64,000 nucleotides of DNA from assembly GCA_900129595.1 (NCBI GenBank), contig FQWG01000020.1:47197-111196 (forward strand), written 5' to 3'. Both the position numbers and the translations under genes were made by a program. Positions within the stretch are counted from its first letter, which is position 1; every line of letters starts with the position of its first letter. The notes under the pieces were generated by a model. That model saw only the letters and a program-made list of their open reading frames with translations, did no database searches and had not been told where the DNA came from. Below are positions 49,983 through 60,107 of this stretch, in pieces. Origin of the DNA: Flavobacterium frigidimaris. GTDB taxonomy: Bacteria; Bacteroidota; Bacteroidia; Flavobacteriales; Flavobacteriaceae.

Positions 49983-51027
49983 CATACTAGTCTTATTTCT
50001 TTTGATTCCTTTATTAGGATTTTCAAATGATGACAGCTTTATTTCTAAACAAAAAAACATTAAAAAAACTTATATCGTCAATTCAAATGCAGGAATTGAT
50101 ATCGATAACAAATACGGAAACATAACTGTAAGTACCTGGGATGAGGATAAAATCGATCTTGACATCACCATAAAGGTTTCCGGCGGGAATGAAAACTGGG
50201 TCAACGAAAGATTAAACAGCATTGATGTTAACATTACCGCTCTTAAGTCTTTAGTTGCTGCCGTTACAAATCTTGGCAGCTCATCCGTAAAAAGCAGAGG
50301 AAGCAGCAATAGTTTTGAAATTAATTACGTAATAAAAATCCCAAAAAACGGCACCGTAAAACTCAACAATAAATACGGGAATATTACCACTCTTACTTTA
50401 GAATCTACCACTGATATTTCTTGTAAATATGGCAAGATTATATTGGGTAAACTTAATGGTGACAGCAATAGAGTCGAAATTGGATACAGTCAGAACTCTA
50501 CTATCGAGTACATTAAAAGCGGAAACATTGAAGCGCGCTATTCAGGAATAAAAATTAATGAATCCGGAAATTTAAATATTGACGCAAATTATACTGACGT
50601 ATCATTGCTGGAAGGCCAGAATATTAAATGCAAAGGAAATTATGGTACTTTCAAATTTCAAAAAATAAATTCACTTGTTGGGAGCAGTAATTACGTAACT
50701 ATATCAATTGCAGAAATTTCCAGCAACCTGAATATCGACGCTACTTATTCTAAAATAAATGTGGAATCGCTTAATGAAAAACCAAAGAATGTTAACATTA
50801 ATACAGGATATACCAACATATCCTTGGGATACAACACCAACTTTGCTTTTGATTTTGATATTAACACCAGATATGGAAGTATAAAAAGTGATAGTTCCCT
50901 GGAGGTTTCTGTTAGTGAAATTAAAAATAATGCGAAAAGATTAAGCGGTTACAACAAGAAAAAAGGACAAAGTAAAGTCATTGTTAATTCTAATTATGGT
51001 AATGTCATACTAACCAAAAGACAGTAG
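49966..51027 (+). CDS. Secreted beta-helix protein, DUF4097-like
   Basis: Exported protein of 353 aa from the ATG at 49966 (MKKHYNILVLFLLIPLLGFSN, signal peptide); an earlier in-frame ATG at 49933 lies inside the anti-sigma gene. The mature part is built from short, regularly spaced strands with NKYGNI-type turns (DNKYGNITVSTW, NNKYGNITTLTL, CKYGKIILGKL, NYGTFKF, TRYGSIKS and NYGNVIL), as in the DUF4097 beta-helix adhesin-like family. Function unknown. It lies in the ECF sigma cluster and is a candidate for its regulon. Confidence 0.75.
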   Translation: MKKHYNILVLFLLIPLLGFSNDDSFISKQKNIKKTYIVNSNAGIDIDNKYGNITVSTWDEDKIDLDITIKVSGGNENWVNERLNSIDVNITALKSLVAAVTNLGSSSVKSRGSSNSFEINYVIKIPKNGTVKLNNKYGNITTLTLESTTDISCKYGKIILGKLNGDSNRVEIGYSQNSTIEYIKSGNIEARYSGIKINESGNLNIDANYTDVSLLEGQNIKCKGNYGTFKFQKINSLVGSSNYVTISIAEISSNLNIDATYSKINVESLNEKPKNVNINTGYTNISLGYNTNFAFDFDINTRYGSIKSDSSLEVSVSEIKNNAKRLSGYNKKKGQSKVIVNSNYGNVILTKRQ

Positions 51028-51070
51028 TTTCAAAAATCAGTCAAAAATAATAATCAAAACAATCAAAAAA

Positions 51071-51805
51071 ATGAAAAAATCAATTCAATTATTAGTGTGC
51101 GGAGCATTTTTAGTAACTTTTATTGCAAATGCACAATGGTCATCCAACGATAAAAAGAAAGGAAATGGGACCGTCGTTACCGAAACGAGAACAACAGCAG
51201 ACTATGATGCGATAAAAGTTTCCGGTTCTTTTGATGTAGATTTAGTAGCAGGAAAAGAAGGAAAAATTATCATCAAGGGAGAAGAAAATTTACTATCTGC
51301 CATAAAAGTTGAAGTTGAAGGGAATGTATTGAAAATTTACACTGAAAAAGGCATAAACATAAAATCTAGTATCGGTAAAAAGATACAGGTAACGATACCA
51401 TTTGAAAAAATAGCTGAAGTAACTTTGTCAGGTTCAGGAAATATTCAGTCAAAAGACGTTATTAAAAATGATGCATTTCTTGCCAGATTATCCGGTTCTG
51501 GTAACTTTAATTTAGCAGTAGATTCCAATAATTTAGAATTAAATCTAAGTGGCTCAGGAAATGTACGTTTAAAAGGAAATGCAGTTAATTTTACCACTAA
51601 ACTTTCAGGTTCCGGTGATATTGATACTGCAGATTTACAATCAAAAAATGTTAATGTAACAGTTTCCGGATCCGGAAACAGCAAAATTAACTGCAAGGAA
51701 AGCTTAACTGCAAGAGTTTCAGGTTCAGGAAATATCAAATACACAGGAAATCCTGAAAAAAGAGATGTAAAGGTTTCAGGTTCAGGAAATATCTCAAAGG
51801 TATAG
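51071..51805 (+). CDS. Head-GIN domain (DUF2807) secreted adhesin-like protein
   Basis: Exported protein of 244 aa with a signal peptide (about 1-22, ending ANAQ). It has the head-GIN/DUF2807 fold: FDVDLVAGKEGKIIIKGEENL, then seven SGSGN/D units roughly every 20 residues (LSGSGNIQSKD, LSGSGNFNLAV, LSGSGNVRLKG and so on), one per turn of a right-handed beta helix. Such proteins are found only in Bacteroidota envelopes and have no proven role. It ends the ECF cluster. Confidence 0.9.
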   Translation: MKKSIQLLVCGAFLVTFIANAQWSSNDKKKGNGTVVTETRTTADYDAIKVSGSFDVDLVAGKEGKIIIKGEENLLSAIKVEVEGNVLKIYTEKGINIKSSIGKKIQVTIPFEKIAEVTLSGSGNIQSKDVIKNDAFLARLSGSGNFNLAVDSNNLELNLSGSGNVRLKGNAVNFTTKLSGSGDIDTADLQSKNVNVTVSGSGNSKINCKESLTARVSGSGNIKYTGNPEKRDVKVSGSGNISKV

Positions 51806-51878
51806 TCCTAAAAAAACAATAATCATCATCAATCAAATTATACAAGTTTGTCTTATTTAGTGACAACTTAAATCCCTG

Positions 51879-51909
51879 AAAAGGCACTTTAGTATTTAAA
51901 GTGCCTTTT
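51879..51909. terminator. Bidirectional terminator, overlaps the UMF1 stop codon
   Basis: AAAAGGCACTTTA (51879-51891) pairs with 51897-51909 around a 5-base loop. The stop codon of the minus-strand transporter gene (51896-51898) is within it. It also ends the plus-strand GIN gene transcript. Confidence 0.85.
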
Positions 51910-53215
51910 TTGGTATTCTTCTCAATAGAAAAATAGCTGTAATAAAGAATATTCCAAGAATAACAATTGCTGAACGGGAACTTCCTGTTAGTTGGTCAAT
52001 AATCCCGTAAACACACATTCCAATTACAATTCCTATTTTTTCAGCTACATCATAAAAACTAAAAAATGAAGCTGTATCTTCTGTTTCAGGTAATAATTTC
52101 GAATAGGTAGAACGTGATAGAGCCTGAATTCCTCCCATTACAAATCCTGCAATAGTAGCTGCAATGTAAAAATGGATTGGCAGGTAAATAAAATAAACAA
52201 TCACACAGAATACTACCCAAATAAAATTAATAAAGATCAAGGTTGGGATATTACCAAATTTAGATGATGCTTTTGACGTTATTACCGCACCTGCAACCGC
52301 AATTAGCTGTATTAGTAAAATACTAACAATCAAACCAATTGTAGCTTCGTCTTTAGACTCCCATTGAATCTCTTGGGCTCCAAAATAGGTAGCCACCAAC
52401 AATACGGTTTGTACTGCCATACTTGAAACAAAAAAACCTCCTAAATAACGTTTTAATGGGATATTTTGCTGTAGCAATGCCCAAACTTTCTTTAATTCTT
52501 TGAAGCCATTAAACACAACTGTTTTTGTTAGTTTTTCAGTGCGTTCTTTTCTTCCCTTTGGTAAATAATAATACGTATACTGACTGAACAATATCCACCA
52601 GGCACCCACCATTACAAACGAATACCTCATGGCTTTCATTGCTGCCTCGCCGTCTGTTCCCGTGATTCCAAAAAGCTTTGGTTTCATGATCATTGCAAGA
52701 TTGATCAGCAATAAAACTACGCTTCCAATATAACCAAGCGAATATCCCTTAGCGCTAATACTGTCTTGTTGCTCTTCAAAAGCGATATCCGGTAAATAAG
52801 AATTGTAAAAAACCAAACTTCCCCAAAAACCAATTAGTCCCAAAAAATAAAAAGCCAGTCCAATATAAATATTATCCAGGTCAAACCAATATAATCCGAT
52901 ACAGGATGTAGCTCCTAAATAACAGAAAAATTTCATGAACGATTTTTTATTCCCAACATAATCAGCAATTCCTGATAATAATGGAGACATAACAGAAACA
53001 ACCAAAAATGCCATCGCCGTGATAAAACTAATTAAAGCTGAATTCTTTAGATGCATTCCAAAAACATCAATATAATGATCACGGTCCGCAAATAAAGCTT
53101 CATAAAAAATAGGAAATACTGCAGATGCAATTGTTAGTGTATAAACTGAATTTGCCCAGTCATAAAAAGCCCAGGCATTTAATAATTTTTTATCTCCTTT
53201 TTGTAAGTTTTTCAT
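51896..53215 (-). CDS. MFS transporter, UMF1 (Atg22-like) family
   Basis: Inner-membrane protein of 439 aa with about twelve helices. The UMF1 hallmark is at the start: WAFYDWANSVYTLTIASAVF. Other typical parts are MSPLLSGIADYVGNKKSFM in the first half and GGIQALSRSTYSKLLPET in the second. UMF1 proteins are a bacterial branch related to yeast vacuolar Atg22 amino-acid exporters, with unclear bacterial substrates. Its start is 174 bp from the M48 gene stop. It is monocistronic. Confidence 0.9.
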   Translation of the reverse strand: MKNLQKGDKKLLNAWAFYDWANSVYTLTIASAVFPIFYEALFADRDHYIDVFGMHLKNSALISFITAMAFLVVSVMSPLLSGIADYVGNKKSFMKFFCYLGATSCIGLYWFDLDNIYIGLAFYFLGLIGFWGSLVFYNSYLPDIAFEEQQDSISAKGYSLGYIGSVVLLLINLAMIMKPKLFGITGTDGEAAMKAMRYSFVMVGAWWILFSQYTYYYLPKGRKERTEKLTKTVVFNGFKELKKVWALLQQNIPLKRYLGGFFVSSMAVQTVLLVATYFGAQEIQWESKDEATIGLIVSILLIQLIAVAGAVITSKASSKFGNIPTLIFINFIWVVFCVIVYFIYLPIHFYIAATIAGFVMGGIQALSRSTYSKLLPETEDTASFFSFYDVAEKIGIVIGMCVYGIIDQLTGSSRSAIVILGIFFITAIFLLRRIPKKAL

Positions 53216-53332
53216 AGAAATGGTTTTGTTAACAGCTTACGAATTTATCCAATTTTTGTGATAATCAAATAAAAATCTGATAAATCGTAGATTAATAAAT
53301 TATCAACACTTTAAAATAATATTTACATAAAA

Positions 53333-53358
53333 AAAGCTACCCTAAAAAGAATAGCTTT
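53333..53358 (-). terminator. Weak terminator of the M48 gene
   Basis: AAAGCTA (53333-53339) pairs with TAGCTTT (53352-53358) around a 12-base loop, with a T run on the minus strand. Confidence 0.6.
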
Positions 53359-53388
53359 AATAATTTGTATCGAATGATATAATGTTCT

Positions 53389-54201
53389 TTATTTTATAAT
53401 CCCCACTTTTAATGCTGTAGCTTTTGCTTCCGGAATCAACGATTTTATATTAGCAATCCTTGTTGCGTCAGACGGGTGTGTACTCATGAATTCAGGTGTA
53501 CCTGCAGCGCCTGATTTAGCTGACATTCTCGTCCAGAATGCAATGGCATCATCCGGATTATAACCTGCAATTGCCATTAGGGTTAATCCTATTTTATCTG
53601 CTTCAGTTTCATTACTTCTGCTAAACGGCAGCATCACTCCTACTTCAGAACCAACTCCGTAAGCCTGAGCAAATATTTGTCTTGTTGCTTCAGATTTGTT
53701 GCTGGTTGCAGCGTCTAATGCAGCACTGCCGATTTGCTGTAACTGTGCAGCGCTCATTCTTTGTGCTCCGTGATTCGCTAATGCGTGAGACACTTCATGT
53801 CCCATAACAGTCGCTAAACCTGCATCGTTCTGAGTGATAGGTAAAATTCCCGAATACACAACAATTTTCCCGCCAGGCATACACCAGGCATTCACTTCTT
53901 TACTATCAACCAATTTATACTCCCAACGGTAATCTTTTAAGTATTGCGACTGACCTAAAAATGTCAAATATTTTTCTGCGGCAGCTTTAATTCTCATTCC
54001 GACAGTTTCTACCCTTTTGGCATCCGCAGTTCCTGTTATAACTTTATTTTCTGTTATAAAAGTATTATACTGCTGAAAAGAGGAAGGAAACAATTCGCTG
54101 TTTGAAACGAAATTAAGGTTTTTCTTTCCTGTAACGGGATTAGTAGCGCAACCAGCTATCAAAACAGCTGTGAAAATCCCTAATATTAATTGTTTTTTCA
54201 T
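53389..54201 (-). CDS. M48 family metallopeptidase lipoprotein
   Basis: Exported lipoprotein of 270 aa; start taken at MKKQLILGIF (54201) and lipobox LIAGC (Cys about 18). The zinc motif is HEVSH (His135 and His139), followed by the Glu site in SNETEADKIGLTLM, and PEFMSTHPSD near the end. These are the features of small M48 peptidases such as LoiP/BepA-like proteins, which remove misfolded outer-membrane proteins. Its substrate here is unknown. It is 87 bp after the GH31 gene on the same strand. Confidence 0.92.
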   Translation of the reverse strand: MKKQLILGIFTAVLIAGCATNPVTGKKNLNFVSNSELFPSSFQQYNTFITENKVITGTADAKRVETVGMRIKAAAEKYLTFLGQSQYLKDYRWEYKLVDSKEVNAWCMPGGKIVVYSGILPITQNDAGLATVMGHEVSHALANHGAQRMSAAQLQQIGSAALDAATSNKSEATRQIFAQAYGVGSEVGVMLPFSRSNETEADKIGLTLMAIAGYNPDDAIAFWTRMSAKSGAAGTPEFMSTHPSDATRIANIKSLIPEAKATALKVGIIK

Positions 54202-54287
54202 GATCGATATATTTTTGAAACACACAAAAATACAATTATTATTAATTTATGATTTACATAATTAAATAAGAAAATACCAAAATTTAC

Positions 54288-56687
54288 TTACTCTCCAATA
54301 ATATGAAGTTCATTAAACTCTTTATCAACAATTAAGAAGTGATTCTCTTCAAAAGCAGCGGAATCAAATACTACTTTTTCATTGTCTAGTTCGATCTCTG
54401 TCACTTTAAATGGCAAACCTATTAAGTTGATTTTGTATTTGCTGTAAGGTGTATCATATTTACCTTCTTTATGAAGCTGAATGATTAATTCCTTTTCTTT
54501 GCCAATTGTTCTAAAAGATAAAAAACTGTAACGTCCCTTTTTATAATCATAGCCGTCTTGCGCATCCTCATAAACTACTGATTTTTCTTTACCGTTTTTA
54601 AAATATAAATCAAGCGTTAATTCATCAAATTCAAGTTCGCCAACATATTGCTGAACCGGATATTTTGGAATTACGGCACCCGCTTTTACAAAAAGTGGAA
54701 TTTCATCAAATTTAGTATCTACCCAAACTTCTTTTCCTCCAGTAGAAAATTCATTCGTCCAATAGTTATACCATTCACCTCTTGGGATATACATACGTCT
54801 ACCTACAGCGTTAGGTTCAAGGATTGGACATACCAATATTTGATTTCCAAAGATAAATTCATCATTACGATAATGCGTTTGCGTGTCATCCTGATCATAA
54901 TATACTAATGGTTTCAGCATGGGAATTCCTTCTTCGATATATTGCCAGAACATGGTATACAAATAAGGTAATAACTGATAACGAAGACTGACAAACTTTC
55001 TGGTAATATTAATCACTTCTTCATCAAAAGCCCAAGGTTCCTGATTGCCATGATCTCCGGAAGAATGTGTTCTGCAAAAAGGATGAAATACACCTAACTG
55101 GATCCAGCGTGCATATAATTCTCCGGTTGGCTGTTCAGCAAAACCACCAATATCAGAACCTGTAAATCCCATTCCGGAAATACACATTCTTTGCACCTGA
55201 ATATTCGCAATCCATAAATGCTCCCAAGTAGCAACATTATCTCCTGTCCAGGAGGATGTATAACGTTGTGCTCCCGAATATGCCGAGCGTGTTATTACAA
55301 AAGGACGTTTAGGATAAGCAAATCGCTTCACTCCATGATACGTCGCCCTTGCCATTTGAGTACCGTAAATATTATGTGCTTTTCGATGACTGCAAGGATT
55401 TCCGTCATAAATATGACGAACATCCATTGGGAAAGTTTTATTGGGCACCTCCATAACGGCAGGTTCATTCATATCGTTCCAAACTCCTTTTACACCAATA
55501 TCTGAAATTAATTCTTTAAATAATCCAGCCCACCATTCTCTGACTGCGGGATTTGTATAATCAGGAAAATTACACTCTCCCGGCCAGACTTTGCCTTTCA
55601 TATAAGGACCGTCAGCTCTTTTGCAAAAATAATCCTTTTCTAAGGCCTCCTGATACACCCAGTAATCCTTATCTATTTTTATTCCGGGATCGATAATGAC
55701 AACCGTTTTAAAGCCGTCTTCGGCTAATTCTGCTACCATTCGTTTTGGGTCAGGAAAATATTCCTTGTTCCAGGTAAAACATCGAAATCCTTCCATATAA
55801 TCGATATCCAAGTAAATGGCATCACAAGGAATTTTTAACTCTCTGAATTTTGAAGTAATTTCTTTTACTTTACTCTCCGGATAGTAACTCCATTTGCACT
55901 GGTGATATCCTAAAACCCATAATGGAGGTAATTCCGGTTTTCCCGTCAAATCGGTATACGTCGTGACTACATCCTGCATTTGAGGCCCATAAACAAAATA
56001 ATAGTTCATTTCGCCGCCTTCAGCCCAAAAACTCGTAACATTTCTTCTTTCCTGACAAAAGTCAAAAAAAGTTCTGAACGTATTATCGAAGAAAATACCG
56101 TAAGATTGTTTGTTCTGTAAACCGATGTAAAATGGAACAACCTTATACAACGGATCTTGCTCTTTTTGATAAGCATACTGATCTGTAGCAAAATTCTCGA
56201 GTCTTTTGCCTTTTAGATTCATTTGAGTGGCTTTATCTCCCAGTCCGTAAAAGCATTCCCCGTCTTTGGAAGACTTGCTCATTTTGACAATATTTCCGCC
56301 ATATTCATAACTCTCTTCCCAGTGAAAACCAAGTTCATCTTCGAGAATTAAAACATCGTTTAAATCATAAATAGACAAACGAAGATCAATTTTCTGAATT
56401 TTACATTTTACCTTGCTCGTCCTGATCTGAAAATAAGTTTCTTCTTCTGTAAGTTCTAAAAAATTATAACCATGAAGCTGCGTTTTATCAATTGCATATG
56501 AGAAATCGTTGCTGAAATATCCTTTTGTAGTAAAACGAAACCGAATTAAACTGTCTCTGAGAATAGTAACTTTTAAGATTACTTTGTTGTCTGTATTAAA
56601 AAAAATTGAATCTCCTTCATGCTCAAACGAAACAATTTTTGAAGGATATAAATCTCCTTTATATTCTAATGATGTATTTGTAATCAT
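54288..56687 (-). CDS. Glycoside hydrolase family 31, probable alpha-glucosidase
   Basis: 799 aa with no signal peptide, so probably cytoplasmic. The nucleophile motif WNDMNEP (Asp near residue 404) and acid/base region SWTGDNVATWEHLW are intact. The typical N-terminal beta domain (1-240), TIM barrel (about 250-590, with LPPLWVLGYHQCKWSYYP) and C-terminal beta domains are in order. GH31 members are alpha-glucosidases or xylosidases; next to glgB-glgC-glgA, hydrolysis of glycogen or maltodextrin ends is likely. Its ATG is 203 bp downstream of the glgB stop. Confidence 0.88.
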   Translation of the reverse strand: MITNTSLEYKGDLYPSKIVSFEHEGDSIFFNTDNKVILKVTILRDSLIRFRFTTKGYFSNDFSYAIDKTQLHGYNFLELTEEETYFQIRTSKVKCKIQKIDLRLSIYDLNDVLILEDELGFHWEESYEYGGNIVKMSKSSKDGECFYGLGDKATQMNLKGKRLENFATDQYAYQKEQDPLYKVVPFYIGLQNKQSYGIFFDNTFRTFFDFCQERRNVTSFWAEGGEMNYYFVYGPQMQDVVTTYTDLTGKPELPPLWVLGYHQCKWSYYPESKVKEITSKFRELKIPCDAIYLDIDYMEGFRCFTWNKEYFPDPKRMVAELAEDGFKTVVIIDPGIKIDKDYWVYQEALEKDYFCKRADGPYMKGKVWPGECNFPDYTNPAVREWWAGLFKELISDIGVKGVWNDMNEPAVMEVPNKTFPMDVRHIYDGNPCSHRKAHNIYGTQMARATYHGVKRFAYPKRPFVITRSAYSGAQRYTSSWTGDNVATWEHLWIANIQVQRMCISGMGFTGSDIGGFAEQPTGELYARWIQLGVFHPFCRTHSSGDHGNQEPWAFDEEVINITRKFVSLRYQLLPYLYTMFWQYIEEGIPMLKPLVYYDQDDTQTHYRNDEFIFGNQILVCPILEPNAVGRRMYIPRGEWYNYWTNEFSTGGKEVWVDTKFDEIPLFVKAGAVIPKYPVQQYVGELEFDELTLDLYFKNGKEKSVVYEDAQDGYDYKKGRYSFLSFRTIGKEKELIIQLHKEGKYDTPYSKYKINLIGLPFKVTEIELDNEKVVFDSAAFEENHFLIVDKEFNELHIIGE

Positions 56688-56890
56688 AACACTAAATAAA
56701 TTAATTATTCTAACTCTGTCTCTCTTTCAAACATACAAAAAAACCTCCTAAACCGCTATCAATAAAAGGTTTATTCACGAAAACGTTTTTTCTGAACGAC
56801 TCTTAAATTATTGCTCAAAAAATAACAATTCGACAATTTTAAAACTTAAAACTGACAAATTGTTACCGCAATAAATAACTGCTGATTTTT

Positions 56891-58795
56891 TTATGAATAC
56901 GAATAAACTGTAACACTTAAAGGAGGCAAAGTTAATGCGACAGAATGATCTCTTCCGTCATAAGCAATCGCTTCAATTTTTAAAGTTTTAGCATTTCCTA
57001 TCCCGCTTCCACCATAAAGTACTGCATCACTATTAAAAATCTCTTTTAATTTGCCTTTTTTCGGAATTCCGATTCTATAATTTTCCCGAATTACTTGCGT
57101 AAAATTACAAACCACGATCACATTTTCATCAGGATCATTCCCTTTTCGGATATAAGATAAAACCGCATTTTGATGATCTGAATAATTGATCCATTCAAAA
57201 CCTTCTGCCGAAAACTGTTTTTCATACAATGCAGGATGCGATTTATACAATTGGTTTAAATCTGTAATCAGTTTTTTTATACCGGAATGATAGTCATATT
57301 GCAACAAATGCCAGTCTAAACTTTTTTCAAAATTCCATTCGTCGCTCTGTCCAAATTCAGATCCCATAAACAATAATTTTGTTCCGGGATGAGTAAACAT
57401 GTAACCATATAGGAGTCTTAAATTAGCAAATTTCTGCCATTCGTCGCCGGGCATTTTATTGGCAATCGATTTTTTTCCATAGACGACTTCATCATGAGAA
57501 AATGGAAGCATGAAATTTTCAGTAAACGCATACGTCATCGAAAACGTCAAATCGTTTTGATGGTATTTTCTATAAACCGTTTCTTTCTGAAAGTACTTTA
57601 GTGTATCGTGCATCCAGCCCATCATCCATTTCATTCCAAAGCCTAAACCACCTGTAAAAGTGGGTCTCGAAACCATAGGAAACGAAGTGCTTTCTTCAGC
57701 AATTGTCTGGACTCCATCAAAATTAGCGTAGATTACTTCATTAAACTCTTTAAGAAAACTAATAGTATCCAGATTCTCTCTGCCTCCATAAATATTCGGT
57801 TCCCATTCTCCCTCTTTTCTCGAATAATCAAGGTACAACATCGAAGCTACAGCATCAACGCGTAAACCATCAGCATGATAATGCTGAAGCCAGAAAACAG
57901 CATTACTAATTAAAAAAGCACGAACTTCATTACGGCCATAATTAAAAACCAGGCTTTTCCAATCCGGATGATATCCCTTTCTGCGATCCGGATGTTCGTA
58001 TAAATGTGATCCGTCAAAAAAACCTAAACCGTGGGCATCATCAGGAAAATGCGATGGAACCCAATCTAATATTACTCCAATTCCGGCCTGATGCAATTTA
58101 TCAACCAGCACCATAAAATCCTGTGGTTTTCCAAAACGTGAAGTCGGAGCAAAATAGCCTGTCAACTGATAACCCCACGACGGATCATAAGGATATTCCA
58201 TTATAGGCATAAATTCAACGTGGGTAAAACCCGTTTCTTTTACATAATTTACCAAATCATCCGCCAGTTCAAGATACGTCAGGAAACGATTATTATCACC
58301 GCGTTTCCATGAACCTAAGTGTACTTCATAAACAGAGTATGGTCTATCAAGACCATTCTTCTCCTTACGCGATTGCATCCAGTTTTCGTCTTTCCAATTA
58401 TAATCTAAATCCCAGACAACAGATGCTGTATGAGGTGGTTTTTCGCAGTATAAAGAAAAAGGATCAGCCTTTTCAGTTACAACTCCGTCTATACTGGATT
58501 GAATTTTATATTTATACAAAGAACCTTTTGTAATATCAGGGATAAATCCTTCCCAAATTCCGGAAGAATCCCAACGCACTTGCAACAAATGTTCACCTTC
58601 TGTCCAATAATTAAAATCACCAACAACCAAAACAGATTGTGCTGTTGGCGCCCAAACTGCAAAATAAACGCCCTTTACTCCGTTAACTTCAACTAAATGC
58701 GCTCCTAACTTTTCGTATAATTTGAAGTGTTTGCCTGCTTTGAATAAATCAATATCAAAATCAGTAAAAAGAGAATGCGTGATAACTTTATTCAT
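56891..58795 (-). CDS. glgB: 1,4-alpha-glucan branching enzyme
   Basis: GH13 branching enzyme of 634 aa that forms alpha-1,6 branches in glycogen. The N-terminal CBM48 domain (about 20-125) contains GVYFAVWAPTAQSVLVVGDF. The barrel has the nucleophile region ADGLRVDAVASMLY (Asp about 313), the acid/base IAEEST (Glu about 366) and LPFSHDEVVYG. Length and motifs fit GlgB with a short N-terminus. It is 31 bp downstream of glgC and belongs to the glg operon. Confidence 0.95.
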   Translation of the reverse strand: MNKVITHSLFTDFDIDLFKAGKHFKLYEKLGAHLVEVNGVKGVYFAVWAPTAQSVLVVGDFNYWTEGEHLLQVRWDSSGIWEGFIPDITKGSLYKYKIQSSIDGVVTEKADPFSLYCEKPPHTASVVWDLDYNWKDENWMQSRKEKNGLDRPYSVYEVHLGSWKRGDNNRFLTYLELADDLVNYVKETGFTHVEFMPIMEYPYDPSWGYQLTGYFAPTSRFGKPQDFMVLVDKLHQAGIGVILDWVPSHFPDDAHGLGFFDGSHLYEHPDRRKGYHPDWKSLVFNYGRNEVRAFLISNAVFWLQHYHADGLRVDAVASMLYLDYSRKEGEWEPNIYGGRENLDTISFLKEFNEVIYANFDGVQTIAEESTSFPMVSRPTFTGGLGFGMKWMMGWMHDTLKYFQKETVYRKYHQNDLTFSMTYAFTENFMLPFSHDEVVYGKKSIANKMPGDEWQKFANLRLLYGYMFTHPGTKLLFMGSEFGQSDEWNFEKSLDWHLLQYDYHSGIKKLITDLNQLYKSHPALYEKQFSAEGFEWINYSDHQNAVLSYIRKGNDPDENVIVVCNFTQVIRENYRIGIPKKGKLKEIFNSDAVLYGGSGIGNAKTLKIEAIAYDGRDHSVALTLPPLSVTVYSYS

Positions 58796-58826
58796 ATTTG
58801 GTTTTTAAGGCAACAATTAATGTATT

Positions 58827-60107
58827 TTATTCAATTCTAAAATTATCCGATAGAACAACTCCCTTTTTAATAACAACAATTCCGTCTTTTATACTATACA
58901 GCTCATTTGTAAAATTGTCCAAATGTTTTCCTCCATTAATATGAACATTGTTTCCAATACGAACATTTTTATCGACCAGAGCATTCTTTATAAAACAATT
59001 TTCACCTATTCCCACATGAATTTTATTAATCGTACTTTCATGATTCATCTCATCAAGATCCTGATAAAAATCGTTCCCCATGACATAACAATTTTCAAGA
59101 ACAGTACCTACTCCAATTCTGGAACGAATACCAATTACAGAACTCTTAATTTCTTTGGCATTAACAATACAGCCTTCAGAGATTAAAGATTGATTTATAA
59201 TTGAATTTCTAAATTTAGACGGAGGCAGTAATCTCGGTCTTGTAAAAATTTTATTCTCATTATCAAATAAATTAAACTCAGGAATATCCGCAGTTAAACC
59301 AATATTAGCTTCAAAAAATGATTCAATATTCCCAATATCTGTCCAATATCCCTCATATTGATAACTCAGGATTTTATGTTTTCCAACAGCATGCGGAATA
59401 ATTTCTTTTCCGAAATCTTTTGTCTCCGGATTCGCCATTAATTCTTCTAATAATGGTTTATTAAAGATGTAAATTCCCATAGAAGCAAGGTATTTTTTAC
59501 CTTTTTCCTGCATTTGCTCGCTCACTTCAGACTCCCATTGCGGCAATAAAGATGCATCAGGTTTCTCGATAAAAGCTTCAACACAACTTTCGTGATTTGT
59601 CTTTAGAATTCCAAATTCCGGCGCATCTTTTGCGTTTACCGGCAAAGTTGCAATAGAAATCTCAGCATTTGCAGCAATGTGAGCTTCTAACATTTCATTA
59701 AAATCCATTTGATACAACTGATCACCGGAAAGAATCAATGCGTGATCGAAATCGTGTTTTAAAAAATGCGACATACATTGTCGAACAGCATCTGCAGTTC
59801 CCTGAAACCATGTTGGATTATCAGGAGTTTGTTCTGCAGCTAAAATATCTACAAATGACTGACTGAAAATACTAAAATTGAATGTGTTCTTAATATGCGC
59901 ATTCAAAGATGCCGAATTGAATTGCGTCAGAACAAATATTTTAAAAATATCCGAATTGATACAATTTGAAATCGGAATATCTACCAATCGGTATTTCCCG
60001 CCAATTGGAACTGCCGGTTTTGATCTGGTTTCTGTTAATGGGTACAAACGTGATCCTTGTCCTCCTCCTAAAATAATGGCAACTACATTCTTCTTTTTAA
60101 ACTTCAT
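58827..60107 (-). CDS. glgC: Glucose-1-phosphate adenylyltransferase
   Basis: Makes ADP-glucose, the glycogen precursor. 426 aa from the ATG at 60107; a start three codons upstream is also possible. Conserved parts are AIILGGGQGSRLYPLTETRS at the nucleotide site, KPAVPIGGKYRLVDIP, the FQGTADAVRQ motif and a C-terminal left-handed beta helix with hexapeptide repeats (about 300-426: IGENCFIKNALVDKNVRIGN). The GlgA stop codon lies at 60097-60099, so the two genes overlap. Confidence 0.96.
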   Translation of the reverse strand: MKFKKKNVVAIILGGGQGSRLYPLTETRSKPAVPIGGKYRLVDIPISNCINSDIFKIFVLTQFNSASLNAHIKNTFNFSIFSQSFVDILAAEQTPDNPTWFQGTADAVRQCMSHFLKHDFDHALILSGDQLYQMDFNEMLEAHIAANAEISIATLPVNAKDAPEFGILKTNHESCVEAFIEKPDASLLPQWESEVSEQMQEKGKKYLASMGIYIFNKPLLEELMANPETKDFGKEIIPHAVGKHKILSYQYEGYWTDIGNIESFFEANIGLTADIPEFNLFDNENKIFTRPRLLPPSKFRNSIINQSLISEGCIVNAKEIKSSVIGIRSRIGVGTVLENCYVMGNDFYQDLDEMNHESTINKIHVGIGENCFIKNALVDKNVRIGNNVHINGGKHLDNFTNELYSIKDGIVVIKKGVVLSDNFRIE

